A DNA stretch of 43,798 nt. Origin: an uncultured Neomegalonema sp. GTDB lineage: Bacteria > Pseudomonadota > Alphaproteobacteria > Rhodobacterales > Rhodobacteraceae. How positions within the stretch are numbered: position 1 is the first letter of the stretch; every line of letters begins with the position of its first letter. The translations under genes and the position numbers were made by a program. The DNA is taken from positions 1 through 43,798 of the forward strand of contig CALKBI010000027.1 in NCBI GenBank assembly GCA_937990185.1, in the 5' to 3' direction. This document shows, piece after piece, positions 7,833 to 16,750 of this stretch. The notes beneath the pieces are model-generated. The model was not told where the DNA came from, did not search any database, and worked only from the letters and a program-made list of their open reading frames with translations.

Positions 7833-9200
7833 CTATGATGTGGAAAGATCAAGCCCGATATAGATCCGCGCATCGCCGCGCTTTACCAAAGCAAGGGTCG
7901 CATTTCCGCGCGCCGCGTTCAGGGCCGAAGCCACATCTTCGGGCGTCGAAACCGGCCTGTTTTCGATTTCGAGAATAACATCATCAACTTGCAAGCCGCC
8001 TCTGCGGGCAATACCGGACGGATCAAGCGAGGTAATCGCCACCCCTTCCAGAGACGGGCGCAGCCCCGCACCAAGACGTCCCTCCGACACCAAGGGTTCA
8101 GCGCGGGTCGGAATAAACCGCGCCTCCTGCTGAGTCTCCAGTAACCCGACGGTCACAAAGACCGTTTGTTGCACGCCATCCCGAAGGATAATCGCAGGAA
8201 CCGATGTCAGCGGCGTTGTCTGGCCGACAATGCGCGGCAAATCGCGGCTGCGTTTCACCCGCTCGCCGTTAAACGACAAGATCACATCGCCCGAGCGCAA
8301 TGTGGTCGCAGCGGGCGCATCCTGCGATACGCTCGCGATCAACGCGCCGCTTTTTCCTCCCAAGCCCAGCGCCGCAGCAAGCGAGTCTGTAATCGGCTGA
8401 ATGCGAACCCCGAGCCAACCCCGATCAACGCGGCCATCATCGCGCAGGTCCGCGACAACTCGCGAGACAACATTAGACGGAACCGCAAAGCCAAGCCCGA
8501 CCGAGCCGCCCGTCGGCGAAAAGATAGCCGTATTCACTCCGATCACTTCACCGCGCAGGTTAAAGAGCGGCCCGCCGGAACTGCCCCGGTTTATCGCCGC
8601 ATCGGTTTGCAGAAAATCAACATAAGGCCCACCCGATCCAATCGAGCGGCCCTTGCCCGAAACGATTCCCGTCGTCACGGTTCCGCCAAACCCATAAGGA
8701 TTGCCAACGGCCATCACGTCTTCGCCAACCCGCACAGCGTCAGAATTGCCGAACCGCACTGAAGGCAACCCCGCCGAGCCGTCAATCTTCAACAGCGCAA
8801 CATCCGTGCGTTCATCCGTTCCGATGATCGTCGCGGTAAATTCGCGCTCGTCCGCGAGCTTCACTTTCACGCTATCGGTATTTTCGACAACATGATTGTT
8901 GGTGATCACATATCCGCTGCCATCAATAATAAATCCCGAGCCCAGAGCTTCCGAAGGGTCACTGCGCCCGGAAAACCCGTTCCCGCCGCCGAATCTTTCG
9001 AAAAATTTCTCCAGCGGATGTCCCTCGGGCAAGCCCCGGACACCCGTAAACTCGGGCGTTTTTTGAGTCGTAAAAATGTTGACGACTGCGGGAGTTACCT
9101 GCTCTGCGAGTGCGGCGTAATCGGCTTGGTGTGCCGCCGCAGGCAGCGTTGCAAAAGCACCAAATGTCGCTGATGCCGCGATTGTGGCTAAACGATTCAT
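7833..9200 (-). CDS. degP: Periplasmic Do/HtrA-family serine protease
   Basis: HtrA proteases degrade misfolded envelope proteins. The 455-residue product has a signal peptide (residues 1-23, ending AAA), a trypsin-like domain with the catalytic triad H103 (NNHVV), D133 (RTDVALLK) and S208 (NRGSSGGPL), and two C-terminal PDZ domains (about 245-340 and 370-450). The active-site loop reads GSSGGP rather than the usual GNSGGP. It is a DegP/DegQ/DegS-type paralogue; the symbol is a family label. ATG at 9200 with GGAG 10 bases upstream is preferred over a TTG one codon earlier. It is divergent from topA across about 200 bp. Confidence 0.93.
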   Translation of the reverse strand: MNRLATIAASATFGAFATLPAAAHQADYAALAEQVTPAVVNIFTTQKTPEFTGVRGLPEGHPLEKFFERFGGGNGFSGRSDPSEALGSGFIIDGSGYVITNNHVVENTDSVKVKLADEREFTATIIGTDERTDVALLKIDGSAGLPSVRFGNSDAVRVGEDVMAVGNPYGFGGTVTTGIVSGKGRSIGSGGPYVDFLQTDAAINRGSSGGPLFNLRGEVIGVNTAIFSPTGGSVGLGFAVPSNVVSRVVADLRDDGRVDRGWLGVRIQPITDSLAAALGLGGKSGALIASVSQDAPAATTLRSGDVILSFNGERVKRSRDLPRIVGQTTPLTSVPAIILRDGVQQTVFVTVGLLETQQEARFIPTRAEPLVSEGRLGAGLRPSLEGVAITSLDPSGIARRGGLQVDDVILEIENRPVSTPEDVASALNAARGNATLALVKRGDARIYIGLDLSTS

Positions 9201-9349
9201 CAAAATTAAACTCCATATTAGGATATGTCGTCACCTCTGACCTGTTCAAAATACGAGAGTTTTACTGGCATTCAAGTGTCCGGCATCCATACCGGCGATC
9301 ATGTCGGTTCAACCCTTCGCGAGCGAGCTGCGTTGACACCGCGCACTGC

Positions 9350-9377
9350 TTGGCCCATGTACCGCGCCGTCTACTAT
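9350..9377 (+). promoter_or_regulatory. Candidate topA promoter
   Basis: TTGGCC (9350-9355) and TACTAT (9372-9377) are spaced 16 bases apart, 20 bases before the topA ATG. A start near 9384 would leave a very short leader containing the AAAGGA ribosome site. Confidence 0.35.
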
Positions 9378-9397
9378 CCTCGAAAGGACCGTTCTTT

Positions 9398-12037
9398 ATG
9401 GCCGTTGTGATTGTCGAATCGCCAGCAAAAGCGAAGACCATCAACAAGTATTTAGGCAAAGACTTCAAAGTCTTGGCTTCCTACGGCCATGTCCGTGACT
9501 TGCCCTCAAAGGATGGTTCGGTCAAACCGGATGAAGACTTCGCCATGACTTGGGAAGTCGACACAAAGTCAAAAAAACAACTCGCTGACATCGCAGCGGC
9601 CTGCAAAGGCACGGATAAATTGATCCTCGCGACGGACCCGGACCGCGAAGGCGAAGCGATCTCATGGCATTTACTCGAAGCGCTTTATAAAAGGCGCGCC
9701 CTTAAAAAGACGGTCCCTGTAGAGCGCGTTGTTTTCAACGCGATCACTAAGAATGCCGTTACCGAAGCGATGAAACAGCCTCGCGAAGTCGATATGGAGC
9801 TGGTGGAGGCCTATCTTGCCCGCCGCGCTCTCGATTATCTCGTGGGCTTTAATCTCTCGCCCGTCCTTTGGCGCAAGCTGCCGGGTTCACGTTCGGCGGG
9901 CCGTGTTCAATCCGTGTGCTTGCGGCTGGTCGTCGAGCGCGAAATGGAGATCGACGCTTTTGATCCACGCGAATACTGGTCTGTGCGATCAAACTTCCTG
10001 ACGCCGGGCAAAGCCGAATTTGAGAGCCGTCTGACTTCTCTCGATGGTAAAAAGCTAGAGCGGTTTGATCTCGCCAACGAAAAAGACGCCGCACACGCGA
10101 TTGAAATGATCGAAGCGCGTGACTTCACGGTAAAATCGGTCGAGGCGAAACCCGCGACCCGCAATCCCTCACCGCCGTTCATGACATCAACGCTGCAACA
10201 AGAGGCAAGCCGCAAGCTCGGCATGGGCGCACAACAAGCGATGCGCGCAGCACAAAAACTCTATGAACAAGGTCTCATCACCTACATGCGAACAGACGGC
10301 ATCGACATGGCTCCCGAAGCTATCACCGCTGTTCGCGAGGCCATTGGCGAGCGGTATTCAAAAGATTATGTGCCGAGCAAACCGCGCGAATATAAAGTCA
10401 AAGCCAAAAACGCTCAGGAAGCGCACGAGGCCATCCGTCCGACCGATTTCACCAAAGCAGCAAATGATCTCAGCATCGATGGCGAAGAGAAAAAACTCTA
10501 CGATCTGATTTGGAAACGCGCAGTCTCCTCGCAAATGGAAAGCGCCCGTCTGGAACGCACCGTTGCCGAAATCGAGAGCAAAGACGGCAAGGTCGGCCTT
10601 CGCGCCACCGGACAGGTGATTAAATTCGATGGCTTCCTGAAGGTCTATGAAGAGGGCAAAGACGAAACCGCTTCCGACGAAGAGGACGGCGCATTACTGC
10701 CCGCAATGTCCCAAGGCGACGCGCTCACCAAAGCCGACGGCGCATTGAAAGTCGCTTTCACCAAGGCGATGAAATCGGGCGACAACGATACTGTTGTGGA
10801 GAAAGACGGCGACTCCGCCGCAGCGGTTCTTTCAAAAGACGCCAGCGCGCTCGCCCTGCAACACCACACACAGCCGCCCCCGCGCTATACCGAGGCCAGC
10901 CTCGTCAAGCGCATGGAAGAACTCGGCATTGGCCGCCCCTCTACCTATGCGTCGATTGTCACAGTCATTCAGGATCGCGGCTATGTCACCAAAGACAAGA
11001 ACCGCCTGATCGCAGAGGATAAAGGTCGCCTCGTCACCGCGTTCCTTGAAAATTATTTCAAACGCTACGTCGAATACGATTTTACAGCAGACCTCGAAGA
11101 AAAACTCGATACCGTGTCGGCGGGAAAGATGGACTGGAAAGTTCTTCTGAAAGACTTCTGGACTCAGTTTTCGGCAGACATCGGCGAAACCAAAGAACTG
11201 CGCGTTTCCGAAGTTCTCGACGTTATCAACGAAAAGCTTGGTGATCACGTCTTCAAAGATCGCGGCGACGGCATGGACCCGAAAACATGCCCGATCTGCG
11301 GTAAAGAAATGCGCGAGGGCGGGATGCTCTCGATTAAAACCTCGTCGAAGTTCGGCGCTTTCATCGGGTGTACCAATTACCCCGAATGTCGCTACACCCG
11401 CGCCTTTGGTGTCAGCGAAGAAGAAGCCGCTGCCCAAGCCGCAGCAGGTGACGGCAAAGAACTCGGCATTGATCCTGAAACCGGCAAGCCGGTCACGCTC
11501 AAATCCGGTCGCTTTGGTCCGTATGTCCAACTCGGCGAGCCGGAAGGCGAAGGCAAAGAAAAAACCAAACCGCCACGCGGCTCGATCCCGAAAGGGGTTG
11601 ATGTTGATGATGTCGATTTTGACCTTGCGTTAAAACTCATCAACCTGCCCCGCGTCATCGGCACGCACCCCGAAGACGGCGAAGAAATTACCGCAGCCAT
11701 CGGGCGCTATGGGCCTTTCGTGAAATGCGGAAAGACCTATGCGAATTTGGGCGAATGGCGTGAGGTGTTTGAGGTCGGCATGAACCGCGCCGTCGAATTG
11801 ATCGCCGAAAAACGCGCTAATCCGCGTGCAGGCCGAGGCCGCGCCGCTGCCAAACCGCCTCTCAAAGAACTCGGAGAGCATCCGGAGGAAGGCGGACCAA
11901 TGAACGTCCTCGATGGTCGTTACGGTCCTTACGTCAAATGGGGCAAAGTCAACGCGACCATCCCGAAAACGGTTAAACCCGAAGACGTCACCGCAGAAAT
12001 GGCAGTTGAACTGATTGCGAAGAAACTCGCGAAATAG
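9398..12037 (+). CDS. topA: DNA topoisomerase I
   Basis: Type IA topoisomerase that relaxes negative supercoils. The open frame extends upstream to 9110, but the family N-terminus (MAVVIVESPAKAKTINKYLG) begins at ATG 9398, preceded by AAAGGA; this gives 879 residues. E7 and the TOPRIM acidic triad D80-x-D82-x-E84 bind metal. The nicking tyrosine is Y296 in ITYMRTDG. One four-cysteine zinc finger starts at C631-P-I-C634 and closes with GCTNYPEC. The C-terminus carries three GRxGPxVxxG repeats (GRFGPYVQLG, GRYGPFVKCG, GRYGPYVKWG), the alphaproteobacterial replacement for further zinc fingers. It precedes rnr on the same strand. Confidence 0.97.
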   Translation: MAVVIVESPAKAKTINKYLGKDFKVLASYGHVRDLPSKDGSVKPDEDFAMTWEVDTKSKKQLADIAAACKGTDKLILATDPDREGEAISWHLLEALYKRRALKKTVPVERVVFNAITKNAVTEAMKQPREVDMELVEAYLARRALDYLVGFNLSPVLWRKLPGSRSAGRVQSVCLRLVVEREMEIDAFDPREYWSVRSNFLTPGKAEFESRLTSLDGKKLERFDLANEKDAAHAIEMIEARDFTVKSVEAKPATRNPSPPFMTSTLQQEASRKLGMGAQQAMRAAQKLYEQGLITYMRTDGIDMAPEAITAVREAIGERYSKDYVPSKPREYKVKAKNAQEAHEAIRPTDFTKAANDLSIDGEEKKLYDLIWKRAVSSQMESARLERTVAEIESKDGKVGLRATGQVIKFDGFLKVYEEGKDETASDEEDGALLPAMSQGDALTKADGALKVAFTKAMKSGDNDTVVEKDGDSAAAVLSKDASALALQHHTQPPPRYTEASLVKRMEELGIGRPSTYASIVTVIQDRGYVTKDKNRLIAEDKGRLVTAFLENYFKRYVEYDFTADLEEKLDTVSAGKMDWKVLLKDFWTQFSADIGETKELRVSEVLDVINEKLGDHVFKDRGDGMDPKTCPICGKEMREGGMLSIKTSSKFGAFIGCTNYPECRYTRAFGVSEEEAAAQAAAGDGKELGIDPETGKPVTLKSGRFGPYVQLGEPEGEGKEKTKPPRGSIPKGVDVDDVDFDLALKLINLPRVIGTHPEDGEEITAAIGRYGPFVKCGKTYANLGEWREVFEVGMNRAVELIAEKRANPRAGRGRAAAKPPLKELGEHPEEGGPMNVLDGRYGPYVKWGKVNATIPKTVKPEDVTAEMAVELIAKKLAK

Positions 12038-12053
12038 CCCCGATAGCAAGCGA

Positions 12054-12090
12054 GCCGGTTTTCGAGCCAAGATTTGGTTTGAAAACCGGC
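12054..12090 (+). terminator. Stem-loop after topA
   Basis: Arms gccggttttc (12054-12063) and gaaaaccggc (12081-12090) are perfectly complementary over 10 bp, 16 bases after the topA stop. There is no T run after it, so it may act as a 3' end stabiliser or factor-dependent stop rather than a classic terminator. Confidence 0.5.
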
Positions 12091-12165
12091 CCCTAGGAAT
12101 CCATCCGACACGTTCTGTTCAGGCACAACGTGACAGGGTAGCAGGGATCGTGTAGCCCCTTCGCC

Positions 12166-14454
12166 ATGAACACACGATTGCCCACGCAGGACGACATCCT
12201 CCGCCATATTGCAGAGAATCCTGACAAGACAACAAAGCGCGACATCGCAAAAGCCTTTAAAGTCAAAGGCGCTGCGCGGGTCGTGCTAAAAGACATGATT
12301 GCCGAGATGCGGCGCGAGGGCTTGATCGAGCGCGGAGCACGCAAAAGCTTCCGGCCCAGCGGCGCGCATATGCCGCCCGTGGCGGTTATCGAAATCTCGC
12401 ACATCAATGAGGATGGCGAACCCGTGGCGCGCCCGCAATCGTGGGAATTTGAAGCAGACGAGCCAAAGATTATCCTCGCCCCGCAGCGCAAAGGCGATAC
12501 CAGCGTCGGGATCGGAGATCGGGTTCTGGCAAAGCTGCAAGCCTTGCCCAAAGGGGACACTTACGACTACGAAGCCCGCGTTATCAAGAAACTGGGCGCA
12601 ACAAAGCGCGTCCTCGGAGTGTATCGCCAAGGCTCTGAAGGCGGGCGGGTTGTGCCGGTCGACAAAAAGGCGGACAAAGAATTTCGCGTTGATAATGCCA
12701 ACCGCCACGGCGCGGAAGACGGCGAACTTGTTGAGATAGAAACACTGCGCGGCCCGCGTCACGGCCTGCAACCGGCGAAAGTCGTTGAGCGGCTTGGCGA
12801 TATCGGTGCGCCCCGTTCCATTTCCCTCATCGCGATTCACGAGCATGGTATTCCCGTGGAATTCTCTGAGAAGACTCTGGAAGACGCTGAGCAGGCCCGC
12901 GAAGTCACGACACTCAAAGGCCGCGACGACCTGCGCGACCTGCCGTTGATCACCATCGACCCCGAAGACGCCCGCGACCATGACGATGCCATCTTCGCCG
13001 AAGCGGACCCCGACCCGACCAATGAGGGCGGTCATATCCTCTGGATCGCGATTGCAGATGTAGCCCATTACGTGCGCCCCGGCTCGCCCCTCGACCGTGA
13101 GGCCCGCAAGCGCGGCAACTCATGCTATTTCCCTGACCGCGTAGTCCCGATGCTGCCGGACAAGCTCTCGGGTGATCTTTGTTCGCTCCACGAGGGCGTA
13201 GAGCGCCCCTGTCTCGGCGTCCGCATCATTCTGGCGGAGGACGGCACGAAAAAGAGCCACAGCTTTTTCCGCGCCATGATGCGCTCGGCGGCCAGCCTCA
13301 GCTATGAGACAGCGCAGGCAATTGCTTTTGGGCAATCGTCCCCGGCGAAGACCGAGGACCCCGATGTGCCGGACGCGATGAAAGCAAACATCATCGACCC
13401 GCTGTTCAGATGCTACGACTCCCTCGTCAAAGCCCGAGAGCGCCGCCAGCCCCTCGACCTCGATCTACCGGAACGCCGCATCGTGATGAGCAAAGAGGGC
13501 AAAGTCACCTCCGTCCGGTTCCGCGAGCGCTTCGACGCGCATAAGCTGGTCGAGGAATGTATGGTTCTCGCCAATGTCTGCGCTGCCGAGACGCTGGAAC
13601 TCAAACGCTCAGAGTTGGTCTACCGCGTTCACGAACCCCCTGTAGAAGAACGCATCGAGAGCCTGCGCGAGACGTTAGAGACAATCGGCATCCCGCTCGC
13701 CAAAGGCCAGCGTATGACGCCGGGCCATCTCAACACCGCCCTACGTGCGGCACAGAAAACCGAGTCTTCGGAAACTGTCAGCATGTCGGTGCTGCGCTCG
13801 CAAACCCAAGCCTATTACGGTCCCGATAATCTGGGCCATTTCGGGCTGAACCTCGCCCGCTATGCGCATTTTACCTCACCGATCCGTCGCTATGCTGATC
13901 TGCTGGTTCACCGTGCGCTGATCTCTGCGCTGGGCTTGGGTGAAGACCCCAAAAAAGACGGGTTGAGCATGGAGGACATCTCCGACATGCGCGACACCGC
14001 CACCCATATCTCGCAGACCGAGCGCCGCGCGATGTTGGCCGAGCGGGACTCCTCCGACCGGTATCTCGCCGCCTTTATGGAGAACCGCATTGGCGCAGAA
14101 TTCGACGGCATCGTCTCCGGCGTGGCGCGCTTTGGGCTGTTCATCAAGCTGAACGAGACCGGCGCGGACGGCCTCGTCCCTGTCTCGACCATCGGCAATG
14201 AATACTACACCTATGACGACGACTCCCGCACCTTGCGCGGCGAGCGCAGCGGGACTCTGTTCCGCATGGGAATGCCTGTCCTTGTGCGACTCGAAGAAGC
14301 CGCACCGCTGACGGGCGGTTTACGCTTTGAGCTGATCGAGGGCGGCGAGCAAGGCAAAGCAACCCGCAAAGGCAAAAACACCAAACGCCGCCCCTCTATC
14401 CCCAAAGGAAGACGCGCAGGCAAAGGCCGCAAAGGGGGCAAGGGACGGCGGTAA
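12166..14454 (+). CDS. rnr: Ribonuclease R
   Basis: Processive 3'-5' exoribonuclease of the RNase II/RNB family that degrades structured RNA and takes part in trans-translation. The 762-residue protein has an N-terminal winged-helix domain, cold-shock domains, the RNB catalytic core and a C-terminal S1 domain (IGAEFDGIVSGVARFGLFIKL). The four metal-binding aspartates are D265, D271, D273 and D274 in DPEDARDHDDAIF, with the spacing of E. coli RNase II. The tail is very basic (KGKNTKRRPSIPKGRRAGKG), as in RNase R, where it aids RNA unwinding. ATG at 12166. The spacer from topA carries a stem-loop, so independent transcription is possible. Confidence 0.96.
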   Translation: MNTRLPTQDDILRHIAENPDKTTKRDIAKAFKVKGAARVVLKDMIAEMRREGLIERGARKSFRPSGAHMPPVAVIEISHINEDGEPVARPQSWEFEADEPKIILAPQRKGDTSVGIGDRVLAKLQALPKGDTYDYEARVIKKLGATKRVLGVYRQGSEGGRVVPVDKKADKEFRVDNANRHGAEDGELVEIETLRGPRHGLQPAKVVERLGDIGAPRSISLIAIHEHGIPVEFSEKTLEDAEQAREVTTLKGRDDLRDLPLITIDPEDARDHDDAIFAEADPDPTNEGGHILWIAIADVAHYVRPGSPLDREARKRGNSCYFPDRVVPMLPDKLSGDLCSLHEGVERPCLGVRIILAEDGTKKSHSFFRAMMRSAASLSYETAQAIAFGQSSPAKTEDPDVPDAMKANIIDPLFRCYDSLVKARERRQPLDLDLPERRIVMSKEGKVTSVRFRERFDAHKLVEECMVLANVCAAETLELKRSELVYRVHEPPVEERIESLRETLETIGIPLAKGQRMTPGHLNTALRAAQKTESSETVSMSVLRSQTQAYYGPDNLGHFGLNLARYAHFTSPIRRYADLLVHRALISALGLGEDPKKDGLSMEDISDMRDTATHISQTERRAMLAERDSSDRYLAAFMENRIGAEFDGIVSGVARFGLFIKLNETGADGLVPVSTIGNEYYTYDDDSRTLRGERSGTLFRMGMPVLVRLEEAAPLTGGLRFELIEGGEQGKATRKGKNTKRRPSIPKGRRAGKGRKGGKGRR

Positions 14455-14512
14455 CTCCGCCCTGCCCCGAATTAGCGTCATCCCCAGCAAAACCAACGCC
14501 ACCTTTCGCGTC

Positions 14513-14534
14513 ATCCCCGGCAAAGACCGGGGAT
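14513..14534. repeat. Extragenic palindrome
   Basis: Arms atccccgg (14513-14520) and ccggggat (14527-14534) pair around caaaga. A related half-element (gtcatcccc) lies at about 14477. Same class as 250-269 and 341-361. Confidence 0.6.
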
Positions 14535-14590
14535 CTCGAGCAGTTGAGACCAATAATCGAATATCAGACCATACTCACCATACGCATAAA

Positions 14591-14663
14591 GCGCCGTTCC
14601 GAGGGGTGGCGTATCGCGCCGCCCCGTGGAGTCACGCGGCGCTAGGCTTGCGTTGAACGGCGC
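14591..14663. ncRNA. Candidate structured RNA or cruciform, family unknown
   Basis: An outer 9-bp perfect stem joins gcgccgttc (14591-14599) with gaacggcgc (14655-14663). It encloses a 9-pair hairpin, ggggtggcg (14603-14611) with cgccgcccc (14617-14625, one G-U) around tatcg, and a possible weaker hairpin (14634-14653). The nested, branched layout is unlike the simple palindromes elsewhere in the window. It does not match tRNA, SRP RNA, tmRNA or RNase P RNA as I know them. Strand and transcription are unknown. Confidence 0.3.
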
Positions 14664-15060
14664 GTGGTCGTGCTACGCACGCCCGTCTAAACCGATAAGC
14701 CATTGCGCTACCAACCACCAAACCATCGCCCTGTAGTCCAACTCCGGCCAGTCTGGACCTGCGAGCCAATCGAAAACCTGTCTTCAAAATCGTCATGGTC
14801 CGCGACGACGCCTGTTTACAAGAAAGAATTATATCAACCGTCTGCTCTTCGGCGATTGACGGAAAGACATAGACACATCCCGGAACCTCAGTGGGCAAGC
14901 CTCGCTCGTTCAAGAAGCATCCGAAGTAAGCGCTTATCCCGGTGCGTTACGTTTGCTGCGTATCCACGTCACAGCCGTCGAGCGAAAAACTACGACCACG
15001 TTTCTGCGATGCAACCACACCGGAACCTGGCCTCAGAATCTGGAAATAAAATTTTAAATT

Positions 15061-15240
15061 AAGCAGTAATATTCTGTTAATAAATCAGTAAATTACAATT
15101 TATTTATTTTAATTAACTCCTTAAATATCAATTATATTAAATAATATTGATTATACATTAAATAAAATTAATAAATTTAACCATAAAAACGAACCATAAT
15201 GATAAAAATTCATGGAATTACCATGGAAAGTTAATTAAAA
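15061..15240. promoter_or_regulatory. Extremely AT-rich block upstream of the TadG-like gene
   Basis: G+C counts by eye are 11 of 60 (15061-15120), 3 of 60 (15121-15180) and 15 of 60 (15181-15240), against about 55-60% in nearby genes. It holds TTAATTAA-like runs and ends 120 bp before the ATG at 15360. It could be a UP-element region or a target for an AT-binding nucleoid protein (MucR/Ros or GapR types in alphaproteobacteria); this is inference. Confidence 0.4.
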
Positions 15241-15359
15241 AACTTCGATCGCAACTTTGCAGCGCAGCAAGTTATCAAATAATTACAAATTTAATGAGAG
15301 CATGCCGCCACAGCACCACGCTAATATTGTGACCTATAAATTTGTAAGGACCTTTAAGC

Positions 15360-16694
15360 ATGAAAACCCGCTTGCAAAACCTTATATCCCGTCTGCGCCG
15401 TGACGTTCATGGCGGTGTCGCTATAATGGCAGGGCTGGCCATCCCTATGATCTTTCTCGGGCTTGGTGGAGCGGTAGATTACACAAGAGCGACTGCTGAC
15501 AATCAGAAAGCTCAACGTATTTTAGACTCCGTCGTTCTTTCTTTGACTAAATTAGATCCTGATGAAGTTGATTTGCAGGAACAAGGCAGAAAATTATTTG
15601 CTTCTTCGATCAGAAACAGCGGCCTTAGAGCGACAAGTCAGAACGTCGAATTCAATATTACACGGATGCGCGTTGAAGGTTCAGCTTCACTGACACACCA
15701 AACGACGTTTCTCGGGTTGATCGGCGTCAGTACAATGAATGGCTCCGTATTCGCTGCGGCAGTTCCTCCGGAAGACAGAGTGGTCGAAATTGCATTGGCC
15801 CTCGATGTCAGCGGGTCAATGAGCCAAGATCTCAATGGCGGCGATAGTGGTCCTCGAAAAATAGATCTTATGATTTCTGCGGCGAACACCATGTTCGACA
15901 CGCTCGACGAAACGCTCGGGCTTGGAACAAGGCTTTCAGCCTCTGTCGTTCCTTATTCCAGCGCAGTGAATCTTACCGATTTTCCAAACGCTCTGGAAGA
16001 TTCATCATTAGGAAGAGGAGAAGCAAAACCAACTGACGAAGACCTTTGGGCCACCGAACGTTTGGTCGCATCAAACGGTAACGGCTATATTTTAAATACG
16101 AAATCCCCTTCGGTACGGAGGTTTCCTTTCCACGTGGAAAGTGAGCTAAGATTTGCAAGCCCAAGTTCCCGCCTTGCTCCTTTAAATGATAACATTGATG
16201 CGGTGAGGTCGAAGATTAATGCGCTCACCCCGGGCGGGTTTACCGCCGGGCATATTGGCATGGCATGGGGGCTTTACACGCTCGCACCGGAATGGGCGAA
16301 TTTTTGGCCGACAAGACCCGCTAATTACGGTCGTTCTGACAAAATCATTGTGCTACTGAGTGATGGCCAATTCAACGCCACGTATAATATCGGCGACAGT
16401 CTCGATTCATTTGATAATGAGAATTTCAGTCTACCGCCAATAGACCGATTTGTAAGTCAAACTGATAACCAGTTAGAATCAGACTCGTACTTCCAAGAAA
16501 TTTGCGAATTAGCTCGCGACAACGACATCAAAATTTTCGCTGTCGCACTCGCCCTTGACGCTGCATCTCAACAAAGGCTGATGAATTGTGTCGGAGCAAC
16601 TGGATTTCTTTTCTTGGCTGAGACAGCAGGTGAACTAACGGATGCCTTCAAAACCATCGCACGCAGCCTTGGTGAACGCAGGTTGGCGGGCTAA
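15360..16694 (+). CDS. TadG-like membrane protein with von Willebrand factor A domain
   Basis: The 444-residue protein starts with a basic segment and one transmembrane helix (about residues 19-42, GVAIMAGLAIPMIFLGLGGA) typical of TadE/TadG pilus-assembly proteins (RDVHGGVAIM). It continues with a VWA domain whose MIDAS motif D149-x-S151-x-S153 (DVSGSM) should bind a divalent metal. TadG proteins act in Flp pilus/tight-adherence systems, but no tad, cpa or flp gene is adjacent, so this is a lone copy. AAGGA about 10 bases before the ATG fits as a ribosome site. It is convergent with the aminopeptidase gene, with an inverted repeat between. Confidence 0.85.
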   Translation: MKTRLQNLISRLRRDVHGGVAIMAGLAIPMIFLGLGGAVDYTRATADNQKAQRILDSVVLSLTKLDPDEVDLQEQGRKLFASSIRNSGLRATSQNVEFNITRMRVEGSASLTHQTTFLGLIGVSTMNGSVFAAAVPPEDRVVEIALALDVSGSMSQDLNGGDSGPRKIDLMISAANTMFDTLDETLGLGTRLSASVVPYSSAVNLTDFPNALEDSSLGRGEAKPTDEDLWATERLVASNGNGYILNTKSPSVRRFPFHVESELRFASPSSRLAPLNDNIDAVRSKINALTPGGFTAGHIGMAWGLYTLAPEWANFWPTRPANYGRSDKIIVLLSDGQFNATYNIGDSLDSFDNENFSLPPIDRFVSQTDNQLESDSYFQEICELARDNDIKIFAVALALDAASQQRLMNCVGATGFLFLAETAGELTDAFKTIARSLGERRLAG

Positions 16695-16704
16695 GGAACC
16701 CCTT

Positions 16705-16748
16705 ATCGCGGAAACCGGCGACCGATATCGTCGATGAGTTTCCGCGAT
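16705..16748. terminator. Bidirectional inverted repeat between convergent genes
   Basis: Arms atcgcggaaac (16705-16715) and gtttccgcgat (16738-16748) are perfect 11-bp complements. It lies between the stop of the TadG-like gene (16694) and the stop of the aminopeptidase (16751), where a shared terminator is expected. No long T run. Confidence 0.55.
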
Positions 16749-16750
16749 TA

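Larger units (their letters stand above)
14455..15359. other. 0.9-kb spacer: palindromes, nested structure and AT-rich block
   Basis: No gene is convincing. Left part: an extragenic palindrome at 14513-14534. Middle: a nested fold at 14591-14663. Right: a block at 15061-15240 with extreme A+T. Open frames at 14703-15062 (+) and 14632-14913 (-) have no recognisable protein character. This is by far the largest gene-free stretch in the window. Confidence 0.6.

Noticed and set aside
14703..15062. 119-codon + strand frame (and a 93-codon - strand frame) in the rnr-tadG spacer
   Set aside because: Low-complexity, Arg/Ser/Pro-rich translations typical of chance frames; no ribosome site or family resemblance.
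16305..16330. Possible tRNA or other RNA gene signals in GC-rich spacers, including 14700-14760
   Set aside because: No T-loop consensus with matching acceptor and anticodon stems was found anywhere in the window.
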